Source: Dentipellis sp. KUC8613 (taxonomy: Eukaryota; Basidiomycota; Agaricomycetes; Russulales; Hericiaceae). From it: 62,999 bases of DNA. The position numbers and the translations under genes were made by a program. Below the pieces are notes generated by a model that worked only from the letters and a program-made list of their open reading frames with translations, was not told where the DNA came from and ran no database searches. This document shows, one piece after another, positions 9,828-22,269 of this stretch; within the stretch, counting starts at the first letter, position 1; each line of letters opens with the position of its first letter. Location: positions 1-62,999 of the forward strand of contig NSJX01000043.1 in assembly GCA_002286715.1 (NCBI GenBank), written 5' to 3'.

Positions 9828-11418
9828 CTAATACATTTCGACCAGCTTCTTCATCTCCTCGTCCGGGCCATCCGCAGCCATGAACTTCTGCAGCGCCTCG
9901 TTCACCTTGACATACTTCCCGACAAACTCCTCACCCAGAATCTCCCTCACCACCGTATCCTGCAGCAAGTTCTGCCGCGCCAGCTCCGCGCTCGCGGGCA
10001 AGCGGGCGACGATGCCGCGCTCGGCCCTCTCCGCGTCGCTGAGCTCCGCGGCGCCGACAAGCACCTCCTTGATCTGCAGCTCGGCGCCGTCGCGCACGCC
10101 GCGGGTGCCGGCGCCGAGGAGCGCGGCGAGCGCGACGTGCGGGGACGCCGTGCCGTCGACGGTGCGGATCTCGAAGCGGCGCGCGCCGGCGCTGCCGGTG
10201 ACGCGGATGGCGGCCTCGCGATTGTCGCGGCCCCAGGACGCGTAGGTGCCGCCGGACCAGACGCCGTCCTTTACGCGTGCGTAGGAGGCATGCGTGGGGA
10301 GGGTGAACGCGGCGAGGGCGGGGAGGTGGGTGAGGACGGCTTGGAGGAAGGAGCGTTCGGGGGCGGTGAGGAAGGGCGCGGCGGAGGTGGCGTCGGGCGA
10401 GGACTCCAGGATGGGCGAGCCGGGAGTGCGATGGAGGGAGATGTTGGTGTGAGCTGCGCTGCCGGCTGAGAGGCGAATCGGTCAGAAAGAGACTCGAACG
10501 AGACGGAACAGAAAATAAATGTGGACATACGAGAGTCAGAAAAGATGCGCGGAGCGAAGGTAGCGCGCAAGCCGTGCTTGGATGCGACGTTGTAGATGGT
10601 CTCGCGCGTCAGCACGACTGCATCGGCAGCTTGGAGCGGGGGTAGGGGGCCGGTGACTATTTCGAACTGCACGGAAATGAGCAGCTGGAGACAGCGCGAG
10701 GGGAAAGAGCGCACTTGTCCCGGAGCCGCCTCCGCATGGTACATAAGAACCTCGATGCCGGAACGCTGGAGGTCATTGGTGATTTCCTCAAGCACGGTCG
10801 CGGATATGGTGCCGGTATAGAGCCCGGCAGTGGAGGACCAGGGCGCGGTGCTGGTGCCTGTCATGGGCTCAGTGCCGGAGAGGAGGATGAACTCTGTCTC
10901 GACGCCCACGAGGTACTCGATGCCCGCTGCGCGCGCATCTCTGGGCGGTCCCGGGATATGAGTGGGCGCGGACGCAACGGCAAAAAGGTGACGTACTCTT
11001 CGATCCGGCGCAGCAGGGTGCGAGGGCAGAGCGGAACAGCGAGGCTGCGGCCGGGTTCGGGCTCCTTGAGTTGGAAGTAGCCTACGACGGACGCATGGCC
11101 CGGGGCGTACGCGCATACGCGCAGGGTGTCCATCTCAGGGACAAGAACATACTCGCCGGTGCCTGAAAAACCTTCCGCGAGGCCAGCACCAAGGATGCCG
11201 AGGGCAGCCACGGTGATGGCGACGCCAGGGCGGGAGGACTGGAGGAGGGCGCGGAAGGCAGGGAGGGGCACGACGCGGCAGCGCGTAATGTTGGTGAGGT
11301 CAGTCCACTGGATGCGAACAAAGCGAACGCCAACGGGCAGATCATCGATGGCGGGCGCGCGGAGGCGGGGAATGGTGGCGGGAGTGTAGGCAAGACCGTA
11401 GGCAGGAGCGGGCGGCAT
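9828..11418 (-). CDS. Glutamine synthetase-like protein (FluG/lengsin type)
   Basis: Read on the minus strand, exons 11418-10997, 10940-10715, 10666-10531 and 10465-9828 give 473 residues, with introns of 56, 48 and 65 nt. The domain is the ATP-dependent glutamate-amine ligase fold. EYLVGVETEFILL carries the metal-binding glutamates, HAEAAPGQFEIVTGP and GSAAHTNISLH follow, and REAAIRV with RFEIRTVDGTASPHVAL holds the late substrate and arginine region. It resembles FluG C-terminal or lengsin-type proteins more than housekeeping glutamine synthetase, because the N-terminal beta-grasp is divergent and motifs are relaxed, so its substrate is uncertain. The start at 11418 is in a good context (ccaccATG); an in-frame ATG at 11451 would add 11 residues. 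Confidence 0.85.
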
Positions 11419-11830
11419 GGTGGAAGGATGGAAGAGCATTGGACGGGGCATGAAGGATATAAAGTGGGCGGTGGCTATGCACGCGTGCTTAGGCTTGGAT
11501 AGGATAGTCAACTCGTTTCCTCAGCGCGCACGAAGCTCTGATCGGGTTACTGTGGGCGCACCACAACTGCCGACTTGGTGGTCGTTCAACGTGGAGATTA
11601 GCGGCGACGATAACGGGCGGTCTGAGCGCTTCTCGTGCGAGGAGAGCATTCAGGCAAGCTTCTGGACATTGCTGGACGAGACTGGCTTGAGCCGAGTCGA
11701 GCAGTGCTCGAACCTGCGCATGAGAAACAACTTGAATGTGGCAAGCGATGTCCGACTGTGCTATAAGATCTGGCTATGAGCTAGCAAGGCAGAGGAATGA
11801 GGGAGAATGGAGAGAAACCCCTGAGAGGAA
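11419..11830. other. Divergent promoter region
   Basis: About 410 bp between the divergently transcribed glutamine synthetase-like gene and ATG4. Presumably both promoters; on the minus strand a TTTATAT motif lies about 40 bp upstream of 11418. No other feature seen. Confidence 0.4.
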
Positions 11831-14800
11831 ATGGACGCGGCGGTGGCAGAGTCGCGGCGGAGGCCAAACAAGCGATCAACTCGTCCACGCCCGCCTCTTC
11901 TCTTCCCCCACAACGTCTGCGACGACGACGACGACGACGCCGCCCCTCCCTCCCGCTCCATTCTAATGTCTAGCAAGGCGCGTCACTCTCCATCAGCGTC
12001 GTCGCCCTCGCACGGCTCCAAGCTGCCCAAATTCCTGCAGTCCAAGCAGACGAGGGACCGCTCGAAATCCATGATTGATCACGCCAGCAGCAGCAGCGTC
12101 GCCAGCTCCTCCACCTCCTCCGTCTCCGACCCGCCCTCCGCCTCGACCTCGTCGTCGTCATCTACACAGAAACCTGCTAATCGTCCTTTAGTGCGTCGCG
12201 GGAGCAGCAAGTTATCGGGCGTGAAGGAGGAGCATCGCCCGTCGCCCGTCGCGCACGACGCCGATCTTTCGTCCGACTTCACGATGGCGGATGACAGTCT
12301 GGGGATGGACGAGCCGCCGGTCATAGTTGAGCCTGCCTCAGTGCCGCCATCGCCACGCCCGCGGACGCGCTCAGAGCGACCGCTTAGCAGTGTGTCTGAT
12401 ACGCCGTCGTCGCCCTCGCTCGCGTACTACCAGGCCTCCCATTCCTCTGGCCGTATCACCGACTTTCCTACCCGCCTCTCGGGCTGGTTCCACCACACAT
12501 TCAACACTTCCTCCTCTGATCTCACCCTCCCCAGCCTCATCTCCCAATCCGCATCTGCCAGTTCCGTATCTCCAAAGGGCAAGGGTTCTGCACTTCTTAC
12601 GGCTGCTAAACACGGCAAGGGCCAACTCGACAAGGCGATGCGCTACCTCCTCGACTCAGACGCAACCCCCGACAAGTGTACAGACCCAATCTGGATACTG
12701 GGAGTGCAGCACCCTGGGTACGAACCCCCACCACCATCGACGCTCGCCCCTACCTCACCCGCACGCCGCACTTCCTCCGAGTCCCGTCGCTCGTCCTCCT
12801 TCCGCACGTCCACATCCTCCACCGTCACCGTTTCAGATCCATCTCTCTCGCAGTCTCTCCCTCCTGGCGGCGGCGGCAACAAGCACCCCGCCGCAAATTG
12901 GCCTCCAGTCTTCTACGCTGACTTCACCTCACGCATATGGGTGACGTATCGCTCACACTTTTCCCCGATTCGAGATAGCTCGCTCTCGGCCCTAGAGAGT
13001 GAGCAGGCGGAGAACGCGGGCGCAGACATGAGTGTTGTGAGTAGCAGCCCGCAACGACGATGGAACTGGCCGGGTGGGGGCGAGAAGGGGTGGACAAGCG
13101 ACGCAGGCTGGGGCTGTATGTTGCGGACGGGTCAATCTTTGCTTGCGAATGCCTTGCTCCACCTTCATCTCGGTCGAGGTATGTCTCCATCTCTCAAACG
13201 GCAAACCCGGGACTGAACATATGCGTACCTAGATTGGCGCCGCCCGCCACATCCAGTGTATACAGCAGACTACGCGATGTATGTGCAGATTTTGACGTGG
13301 TTCCTCGACTCGCCATCGCCGTATGCGCCTTTCAGCGTCCACCGCATGGCGCTTGCAGGGAAGGATCTCGGAAAGGATGTCGGGCAGTGGTTCGGGCCCA
13401 GTACGGCAGCCGGTGCCATCAAGTGAGCTCTTCTCACTATATCATTCCATTACGTCCTCTGACACGTTGTGCCGCAGAACGCTCGTCCATGCCTATCCCG
13501 ATGCGGGCATGGGCGTCGCTGTCGCTGTCGACAGCCAAATATTCCAGACGGATGTGTACTCTGCGTCACATCCGCCTATCAGCGCAGCGACCTCGCCCAA
13601 ACGTGGCCGCTCGTCGACCTGGGGAGGTCGTGCCGTCCTCGTACTTATCGGCATCCGTCTCGGCCTGGACGGTGTCAATCCCATCTACTATGATACGATC
13701 AAGGTATGTACCCTTGTTGTTCTATCTACGTGCTCTCACCGCGATGCCGGCGCAGACTTTGTACACGTTCCCTCAATCCGTCGGAATCGCCGGCGGTCGT
13801 CCATCTTCTTCCTACTATTTCGTCGGTTCCCAATCCGACAACCTGTTCTACCTTGACCCTCATCACGCACGTCCAACAATCCCTCTCCGTCCACCGCCCC
13901 CTTTCGGGGCCTCACTATCCGCCGATTCCCTCCAATACACTCCGCGCGAGCGACAGACAACACCCGAGAGCGACCGCGAAGGCCAGAGGTACCCCCGCGT
14001 GCCACAGACCCCGCCACAGAACCACAATCATATCCACGGCCACCACCACCGCTCGCCGACATCCCCATCTTCCGTGCGCACTGCATCTTCCAATTTCTCG
14101 TATCATGTCACACATTCTCCATCTCCACTTGCTCAACAGCTCTCATCATCCTCATCCTCGTCTCACTCAGGCTCCGCCGCCCATGCGCGTTGGCACACGT
14201 CCGTCTCGCCCGGTGACTCACGCTCTACAGGCGAGTATTCAGCCTCCGGCGTGGATTTGGATCCCTTGCAGGAGCATTTCATCAACGCGTATCGGCCGGA
14301 AGAGCTCAAGACGTTCCATTGCGACCGCGTGCGGAAGATGCCGCTGAGCGGGTTGGATCCGAGCATGTTGATCGGGTTCTTGTGCAAGGATGAGGCGGAT
14401 TGGAAAGACTTCAGGCAGAGGGTTGCAGACGTGCGTTTGCTCTTTCGTTTTCCTTCGGTATCTACTAATACCACGCGACGTTACAGCTCTCGCGCAATCA
14501 CAAGACGATCTTCTCGATACAAGATGAGCCGCCATCGTGGCCGTCTGATGTCGACGACAACATGGGTCTCGAGTCAATGTCCGAGCCAGATATGGACATA
14601 GACATGCCCGAGGACGACGAGGACGACGTCGGCGGCGAGTTTTTCGACGCGAGCGAAGGCCGCGAGCGCTCGCCGTCCGCATCTCCGTCCCCCGACAGCA
14701 GCGCGCGCGATGGCGCGAAGAGCGTCGACGTCGACACCGAAGATTCGGAGGACCCTGTGGGGCCCATCACCCCCGGCCCGCGGTCGACATTTGAGAGCGT

Positions 14801-15173
14801 ACGCGGGAAGGGTGACGGCGACGGCAGCGCAGCGGACGACGGGTTTGCGCGCGTGGAGCTCGATGTAGGGGATGAGGAAGACGACGACGGGGAGTGGGTC
14901 GAGCCAGCGCTGCCGACGCCTGTCTCCGACCCGCAGGCCAGCGGTGGAGCTAAGGCGCGGAAGAGTAGGAAGGGGCGGGGCGGGCCTGATGTGCCGATCG
15001 TCAAGACACCACAACCGCAGCAGCACTTCCCGTTCCCGTCAAGCCAGGGCGAGAGCGAGGAGCGCGCGAAACGCGTGCCACAGATGAGCACTGCGCGTGC
15101 ACGGGATGGCGGGCGAACGCAAAGCGGGGGCGTCAAAGGCGTTATGACGAACGAGGACGGGGACGATTTTTGA
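11831..15173 (+). CDS. ATG4: ATG4 cysteine protease (autophagy)
   Basis: Exons 11831-13178, 13233-13422, 13478-13703, 13756-14430 and 14487-15173 give 1041 residues; an internal start at 11966 would give 996. ATG4 trims and later delipidates ATG8 in the cytosol during autophagosome formation. The peptidase C54 signature is clear. DPIWILG comes first, [20 protein letters not shown] contains the nucleophilic Cys, and the [14 protein letters not shown] to YLDPHHARP segment carries the catalytic Asp and His. The protein is about twice the usual 400-500 residues because of a Ser-rich N-terminal extension, a Ser/His-rich insertion after the DPH motif and an acidic, probably disordered C-terminus. 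Only one ATG4 is expected per fungal genome. Confidence 0.93.
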
Positions 15174-16478
15174 GCGGTGTGTTATTTTTTTTTCTGGCTG
15201 ATGTCCACCTCCCGCGTGTCTGTCTGTTTCTTCTACCTCGTGCTTTCCGTTTTCCTTTGGTGGCGATATGTTTATAGTTCGTTCGACTGCTCTGCCAGGC
15301 GCGGGCGCAGGCTGTTTGATATGCTCTGCGGGTGCCAAATCCCCGTCATCTTGTTGTACATCTTACACCTCCCCGACCTTCTCATTTCCTCCCGATAGCC
15401 GCCCCTCTCCCTGGCCTGCACGCCGACATACTCCCGCTTAACCGAATGCTCACATTGTAGTATTATTATCTTCTACACACTACACCACACCCCAACCACG
15501 ACCCCGCCCCGCCCCGCCTCTTCCCCTTCATCTTGCCTCCCGATTTCTGATCAAGGCAAGCCACAGACTGTCCTGATTATGATTGTGTAAACATACCGTC
15601 GCGGCTGGCCTCCCTGCTGGCGCCGCAGTGCGCGTGGCGGTTGCCCGGATTACTAGATATATACCCTCGCCTCGCGTTACTGCTTACTGCTTTCTTCTTT
15701 CTCCCTTTGACTTCATACTCGGCATTGTGTGCTCGGGCGACGACGAAACAAGCATTTCTTTATTGACAAGTTGTAAATGTGGTGGTACGAGGTGATGTGT
15801 GCGGCTGTCGCGCTGTAGGTATTTGGATCAATTCTGGTGGACTTGGAGGAGTGACTGCACGATGACGAGTACAAGTCACCACTGATGCTTCCGCATCAAG
15901 CCTGTCGTTTAGACCTTGCCCTTCGAAAGTACCACTTGCCGTTAGCCATGGCCAACGGCGTCCTCAATATGTTCGCTCAGGAACAATGCGCGCGCATCAT
16001 GCGGAACTTTGGACACGGCTTCGCTAGCGCCCGGGATGAGCGGGTTCGCGACTCGAGCGCCCTAGCGCTACTAGTATTTCCACTACGTGTCCGTGGAGCA
16101 GCACAATTCTGGGAGGAGCTTGCGGCCGGATCACTGTGCACCATCGTGAAAATGCATCTTGCCGTTGGGGCCGAACAAGGTCAATTTGTGCTCAGCAGCG
16201 CGGCCGGTGGCACATTGACATATCACAGGCGTAGGATAATTCCTCTGTTTCGCGCGAGGTAGTGGTTAGTTATCTAGTCGATTGTCCGGACGGACTGCTC
16301 GAGTGGTAGCAAGATGGTAAAGTATCAAATATCATGCCATATTGTATACAAGGAGTACTAGTACAGAGAAGAAGTATTACACATCGAGATATTATACACT
16401 CAAAAACTGATTGTGGGTATTGGCACCCGTCCCTCATGCCGCCCTGCGAGCTTGTAAAGGCTTGCGAAAATGAATCTG
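15174..16478. other. Gene-free interval
   Basis: 1.3 kb between ATG4 and kinase B, which converge. A 125-codon frame at 15885-16262 shows no recognisable motif and is not called. Pyrimidine-rich and AT-rich patches probably represent 3' untranslated regions. Confidence 0.4.
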
Positions 16479-19400
16479 TCAGCCCTCCTGTAGGCTCTCC
16501 GCAACGGATGGCAGTGTTGTAGACATATTGCCGATCTTCTGACGCTTTACAGGCTGTCTGGCTGCAATATCTTCAAATTCGCCATATACGGAGGACGAGA
16601 GCTGCGCGTTCTTATGCTCTGCAAGTGGGGTATGCTGGAAGAGGTCTTCGGTCTTCATAAGTTCCTGCTCTCCCCAAACAATTGTCGGGTTTCCAGACGA
16701 GTCCCTGTCTCGACCCCCGTAACGCGAGAACACATCCTTCAGCATGTCATGGGTGTCCAGCGGCCTCAGACCGGTTTCGATGGCCTGCTGGCAACTGTCT
16801 TCTGTGCTGAGATGAGAGCGGTACAGGCTCTGATATAGGTCGATGTCGAGGGAGAGGTAATGGGGGTTGTAGACTCGGTGAAGTGCTACCAGGCATTTCA
16901 TGAGAGTCGGGCTTTCATCTCCAACGTCCATCGGAGGCCGGCGATTCTCCATATGAAGCAGCTTTTCTTTACCGCCTATGCGAGCCCCTTTGACGATGGT
17001 TACTTTCGCGTAAATCCTGTTGATGGTATCGGCGAGGTCGTTTATGTCGTCGGTCATATGAAACCGATAGACACAGTAATGATAGACGTGGATGAAAGAC
17101 TCAATATCATCTGAGAGCCTATACGGCTTGCGCGGGAATTGCAGGGACAAGGCCGATCGGAAATACCAAGTGCCCTAAAATCAACTCAATTAATTAGGCC
17201 GTTGTCGAAAGATTATTCATTGCTACGCACCGTAAGATTCGGTCGTCTTGGTGCCATACCCTTGTCCATTTGCTCTTTATACTTGCACAGATCCCAGTCG
17301 TTGAGGATCCCTCTTCGCGTGACATTGCTGCCCTCCCCTTCTTCGAGAATCAAGATGTTGTTGACACTGATATCACGATGAAGAACGCCGGCACGACACC
17401 AGGCCTCCTCATGAGCTATATGATATCGGTGAATAAGATGCTTGCAGCAAGGATACTTGGGGGGAGAGGCCGATGCATCGCACGGCAATACGATTCCTCT
17501 CTTTTTCATTGATTTTGTTGTAATGTAACATTCATATCTTGCACCGCAAATACCTCCGTTGGTTTGCCCAATTTCTCAGGTTCACACTTTGCATGACTTG
17601 TAGAATCTCTCAATAAATGCTTTACGATCACTAGAAGCTATCTGGCATCTTTGCCATTATTACTGCCAGCTCAAAAGCACTAGATTGTAGTGGTCATTGA
17701 CTCTGCTGTAGTGTGGCCCTACCGAACTATCAGACTTATATTTCGGTATGCGGAAGGTTCGAACCTGAGCTCCATTTGGCACAGCCACTGACTCCATTTG
17801 GCACAGCCACTGACGCTTAACTTCTGGTCCGGACTCACATAGATCTGACGGCACCCCTGTTTTTTTCGCTGTAGGTGTATACAATAATAGACGATTACCT
17901 TATCAGGAATCGTAACAACGAGACATACCAATCATGGCATCGAGAAGAAGCGATGCAAGTTGTCGAAAATCCCTAAAATCTAGCAATGGCCGGCAGACAT
18001 CGCGGAGCAGAATACGGTAGTGACCATTTCGCAAGCGAGATCTGCTGTCTACAATGTTGTGCGCCGCCGTTACTTGCCAGTGTTTATGCGAGTTGGGAAT
18101 GTCCTGGTGCGCGATGCAGGTCGCAATGTTTGACACGTTGAAAGTTGCTAGCCTCTTGTAGACTTCATGTTCGGCTTGTATATACGGGCTATCTGGCCGC
18201 CAGTAGTCCTTCAAGAATGACGCTGTTTTGTTTTTGATGTCGTACGCAAGATAGCCACGCGTACAGCGTCCATGTAGCGACTGGGAGGATGCCATCGGGC
18301 GTGCGATAATCAATATGTGGTCGTTCATTGTGACCCTGTACGCTGGCCACTGCGTCGACCGTGGTCTCCCCGCCTCCGAGTCCCGGCACAGTGCATGATA
18401 GATCTGCTGCTTGACGAAGTCCGTCGGCACTCCACTGCTCGCATAATCCAGCATGTCCTTGATCTCGTCTTCAGACGCGAGCTCTGCAGAGTGGTCATAT
18501 CCTCGTTGCTCAGAGGACATGTACGCCAATCTCCAGAAGAAACGATGCAGCGGAGTGTCCGTGCCGACACCATAGTCAAACGGTTCGGAAACGATGCAGC
18601 CGGCGCGGTCAAAATACAGAATCCGTGCTTGGAAGCGGAAGACATAGAGCGCGAAGACGTGGGTGCGGTGCTGGTGTGTGAAGACCCGCCCCACGTATTC
18701 AAGAATCTGGCCCAGATATTTGTTACCCTCATCCGACTCCAACAGAAAGTGGTCGCGTTTGTCAGAGAAAGTGAAAGCAGCATGGGAGCGCTCGACTTTG
18801 ACCTCGATGGGGACAATGAGGTCAGCCCATGAGCAATGCCCAACGAATCCTGTGCGGATTTTCTTGTCAGCGTCGCTAATCTTGCTTTCCTTGTTGAAGG
18901 TTGCGTCGGGAATCGCTACACATTGCTCGGTGCGATCGTTGACCAGATAGACACCTCCATCCGGCCGGGTGCCCCGCTTGCCTTCTTCGGGGTCCGTGGG
19001 CGTCACAGTTTCTTCGTTCCTCTTGCGCTTCACCTTCGGCTTCAAACCAGGCTGGACTGGCCAGTTGGACGTGTCATATGTCTTGAAAAGAGGCGCCAGT
19101 GGCTTGACATCAGCACTGTATGTTGCTTCGACAACGGAATCGGAGATTTTGCACTGTCACGATTTTCATTAGCGTATGGATATATATGATGCATCGTCAA
19201 GCGTACAATGTCGATCATGCAGCGCCATTCAACCCACGTCACTGTCCTTGGTTTCGACTTGCTTGCGATTCCGCTCGCATTTTGGACATCAGTGACTCCT
19301 GATTCACCGTCTTCTGTTACAGTCTTTGTCGATGCGATAGAATTGAATTTCGACTGCATCTCCGAAGACGGATCATCGCCAGGAATGTAAGTCTTGAACA

Positions 19401-19701
19401 TGTCGTCTACTGTGACTTCCTGCATCTTCGAACGCACTCCGTCCTGTTCAGCTAGGCTACTTCGAATAGATTTACCCGTTGGTGGGATAACGGAGTTGCG
19501 CAATGCGTTCGTTCCACCTCGCGGAGGGGTTGACTTAGTGTCGTTGGGAGGTGAGTGGGGGCGCTGTTCAGTGTCGGATCGCAAAGGAGATAGAGAAGCT
19601 GAAGGGCTAGTAGCAACGGTCTTCTTCGCTGTGTTGGAAACCTGGAAGACGCCATCGTGAACGATAGAGGGAGGAGAAGGATGATTAGAGCTGGGAAGCA
19701 T
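16479..19701 (-). CDS. FunK1-type fungal protein kinase B
   Basis: Minus-strand exons 19701-19207, 19153-17929, 17415-17231 and 17174-16479 give 866 residues. The gene is a paralogue of kinase A, sharing all three intron positions and motifs such as GKSIRSSLAEQDGVRSKMQE, GHCSWADLIVPIEVK, VFTHQHRTHVFALYVFR and the catalytic loop LHRDISVNNIL (Asp about 588). As in A, the DFG motif reads DWD. The second intron is 513 nt (17928-17416) although the same intron in A is 53 nt, showing a later insertion. The N-terminus (residues 1-70) is Ser/Pro-rich. The ATG at 19701 is preceded by a TATATA about 65 bp upstream. Confidence 0.85.
17416..17928 (-). other. Oversized intron with inserted sequence in kinase B
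   Basis: This intron is about 460 nt longer than the same intron in kinase A. It contains a perfect 22-bp tandem duplication (17770-17813) and, next to it, GGTTCGAACC (17756-17765), a match to the RNA polymerase III B-box. This could be a tRNA-derived SINE-like insertion, but no clear A-box, poly-A tail or target duplication was established. Confidence 0.5.
17770..17813. repeat. Perfect 22-bp tandem duplication
   Basis: Two identical adjacent copies of ctccatttggcacagccact followed by ga, inside the large intron of kinase B. Confidence 0.9.
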
Positions 19702-20519
19702 AGTGGGATAGGAAGGGAGGGAGGGAAGAAGGAATCTGACTTACACAGTGCAGACGGTCTCAGCTATATATGCGAGAGGTGCCTTTGTTGAAGAATTGTG
19801 GACGAGATGACAGAAAAGCACGAGTGGGAGACAATGTCTGTTGAACTCAAGAAACACTGCCACCGGCACCGGCGGTTGTGGACAATGGGATGAGGCCGAC
19901 TGAGTCTATAATTCAATGGTCTGTGGCAGGGTCTTTGAGGTTTGTGATATACTTAATGCGGGTTTCTGAGCACACTTACTCGAAAGCAGGGGTTATGTTC
20001 GAGGACGGTAAACGTTGTAAATAGCCCGCCTTTGTTGGTTCCAAGTCGAATCGGCAAATCCCGCGACATGGCCACGTGCTTGCACCCACTGCCGTGGCGC
20101 AGTCTGGGTTGTGCCACCGGGCGATATGCACGGGCCGTGTTGAATTAGAGACTCAGGCTTAGGGCCATACCTACGTCTATCTTTCTCCTTACTCTCAGCA
20201 TGACGTAGCATTTCAATTCCATATTGTTCACGACGTGCTGATGTTCGATGTTCGTGTCTGCCTACGTAAAGGAGTCCGCCTTCAGCGGGGGCTGGAGCGT
20301 CAATACATCGCTCGCGTTGTAACCTGTATCGTGCGTATGGTATTTGCACATCATGGACGTCGTCGAGGGTCGCTAACAAGTCGTAGAAGAAATACAGGGT
20401 GCCTCTCATTCGAGCTTTAGGCGTAGCAGTATCAACGGCACTCAACGATCCCACCGCTCACAAGTGATATCTGAAATGCGGGTGCCTGCATGGGTCTATG
20501 AGCATCTAGCGCTCGGTAC
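19702..20519. other. Interval without a supported gene
   Basis: Upstream region of kinase B and the 3' side of the decayed transporter. A 153-codon minus frame (19993-20454) overlaps the end of the transporter relic but shows no family motif. Confidence 0.35.
19765..19770 (-). promoter_or_regulatory. TATA-like box of kinase B
   Basis: TATATA about 65 bp upstream of the B start codon on the minus strand; position is plausible for a fungal promoter. Confidence 0.4.
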
Positions 20520-21460
20520 CGGTGGAATGATGCATCATGACTGACCTGGAGCATATGCCCTTCCTTCACCGGGCCCGCCTTGTCACCGCCCGCTGCTGCC
20601 TTCAGATCCCTCAGTGCATTGTCGCGCTTATACGACCACCACGGCGCAGTGCGGGTCAACAGCGCGATCACATAGCACGCCAGATTGATGGCGTGGCCCT
20701 GGACATAGCGCGGCGCCCACGCCGCACAGTATATCTGCCCAGACACGGTGCCGCCAATGTTGCCCATAGAGAATATGAAGCCCATCGCGGCCGCACCCTT
20801 ATTCGGGCCCGCGAAGTTCGACGAGAGCCGCGCTCAGATTATGGAGATCAGGTCGAACCTGCAGACGTCGTCAGCGACGAGCGAAGAGATATAGAGGGGA
20901 CGGACGCACATAAAGATGATGATGAAGAACATGACGTAACGCATGACGAGGTTCTCGACCGCCATGAGCACGATCAGCGCGACCATCGTCACGCTCACGC
21001 CCACGACGTAGTGCCAGAACCAATGCCTGTACTTATCCGCCGTCCACCCCGCCGCGAGCACGACCACGAACCGGCGCCCGTATGGCGGGCACGCCATCAG
21101 CGTCGCGGTCGTGTTCTTGTAACCGAGGTCCGTCACGACAGTCGGTAGACTGAGAATGACGCTGTACACAGGGATGTAGGTGGAGATGATGAGGCTCTAG
21201 AGGCAGGTACGCTAGTCGGTGAAGGCGGACACGATCTGCGAGCGCGAGAAGGTCTCGGTGGCCTTGAGCGCGCGGTCCGCCTCGTTGGTCAGGAGGACGA
21301 TCTGACGCTCTCTGTCGGTCAGGAAGTGCGCGTTGTCGGGGTAAGAGACCATGATGAAGGCAGCGACGGAGACGATGCGCCCGCCATCGCTACTCTTATT
21401 GTACGAGCAAGCCTTCAAACAGAACGTACCCAGGGACCTCCATTCGCTGCGTACCACTAG
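20520..21460 (-). pseudogene. Decayed MFS transporter (anion:cation symporter, Dal5/Tna1-like)
   Basis: Three minus-strand blocks resemble the allantoate/nicotinate permease type of major facilitator. About 21385-21213 encodes YPDNAHFLTDRERQIVLL and ends at FTD. 21185-20835 encodes TYIPVYSVILSLPTVV, the central LMACPPYGRR and two membrane segments. 20820-20530 encodes NFAGPNKGAAAMGFIFSMG and SGQIYCAAWAPRYVQGHAI. TAG codons stand where relatives have aromatic residues just after FTD (two stops within about 15 bp), and a TGA precedes the last block. No N-terminal half with the first membrane helices was found. It is therefore a relic and not a working transporter. Confidence 0.75.
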
Positions 21461-22269
21461 TCGTAAAGGGCTCTAGCCCTCGCCTAGCTGTTGCCTGTAA
21501 AGATGAATGCTGCTCGACAACGCTCGCAATCGAGCGTTCCGCAGGCTGCGGTAGATTTGCGTACCGGTCATAGTCGAGACTCTCGAAATCCTCGCCTTGT
21601 TCTATCGAGCGGACGACGGCGCCGGAGACCGAAGACCACAGCTGCCCCCCTAACTTTCAATCTTTCGGCGCCAGGCATGTTGATGTCTGGTCTTTCGAGC
21701 GCCTGCGTTTGACCCCCAATATGTCGACGTTGAGTTGAATTGCGGAGTAATGCAGTTTACTGTTTGGCTTTGAGAACGGGCAGGTCTATCGAAGGTTGAT
21801 TTTCCACTACGCATCGTAGGATGGCAAAAGATATTTCAGCAATATACTAGTGCTTATAGTAAACAGAAAGGTGAGTACTTACTGGGACCAGACAGTCATG
21901 AGAGTGACTGGTCGAGAAAGAGCAAGCTCGCCTTTCTCCGCATCGTCCGTGCCACGCAACAACATCAATCCCTGTGATCGCGTTCGCGGGCGCATTTGCC
22001 AGAGCGATCTGAGATATACACCAGAGGAACTGAATAATAGAAAGAATGTCAAAGGTAAGTATCGCTGGTTTGGTGAGCGCCCAGGACGAAACCGTGACGA
22101 TTCGATGATGGACCAAGTCGCGACGTGATGGAATGAAGACGACTAAGGCAAGTAATGCCATTTCTGGAAAATATCGGTGGCTGGATGGCTTGATTCCGGC
22201 CGCAGCGCAACGGAGCGTTGCCTATATCTTTCATGCCAGTACACGCTCTCGCAGTCGGGGAAACTGCTG
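21461..22269. other. Interval upstream of the Rab gene
   Basis: No confident gene. A minus-strand frame at 21847-22161 has one hydrophobic stretch and might be a remnant of the transporter's 5' half, but it cannot be aligned with confidence. Confidence 0.3.

Noticed and set aside
9702..10469. 255-codon plus-strand frame
   Set aside because: Antisense to the glutamine synthetase-like gene, Gly/Ala/Arg-rich shadow.
15885..16262. 125-codon frame between ATG4 and kinase B
   Set aside because: No motif, no paralogue in the window, no supporting splice or context signal.
21847..22161. 104-codon minus-strand frame as the 5' half of the MFS transporter
   Set aside because: One hydrophobic segment only; it could not be aligned with the transporter family.
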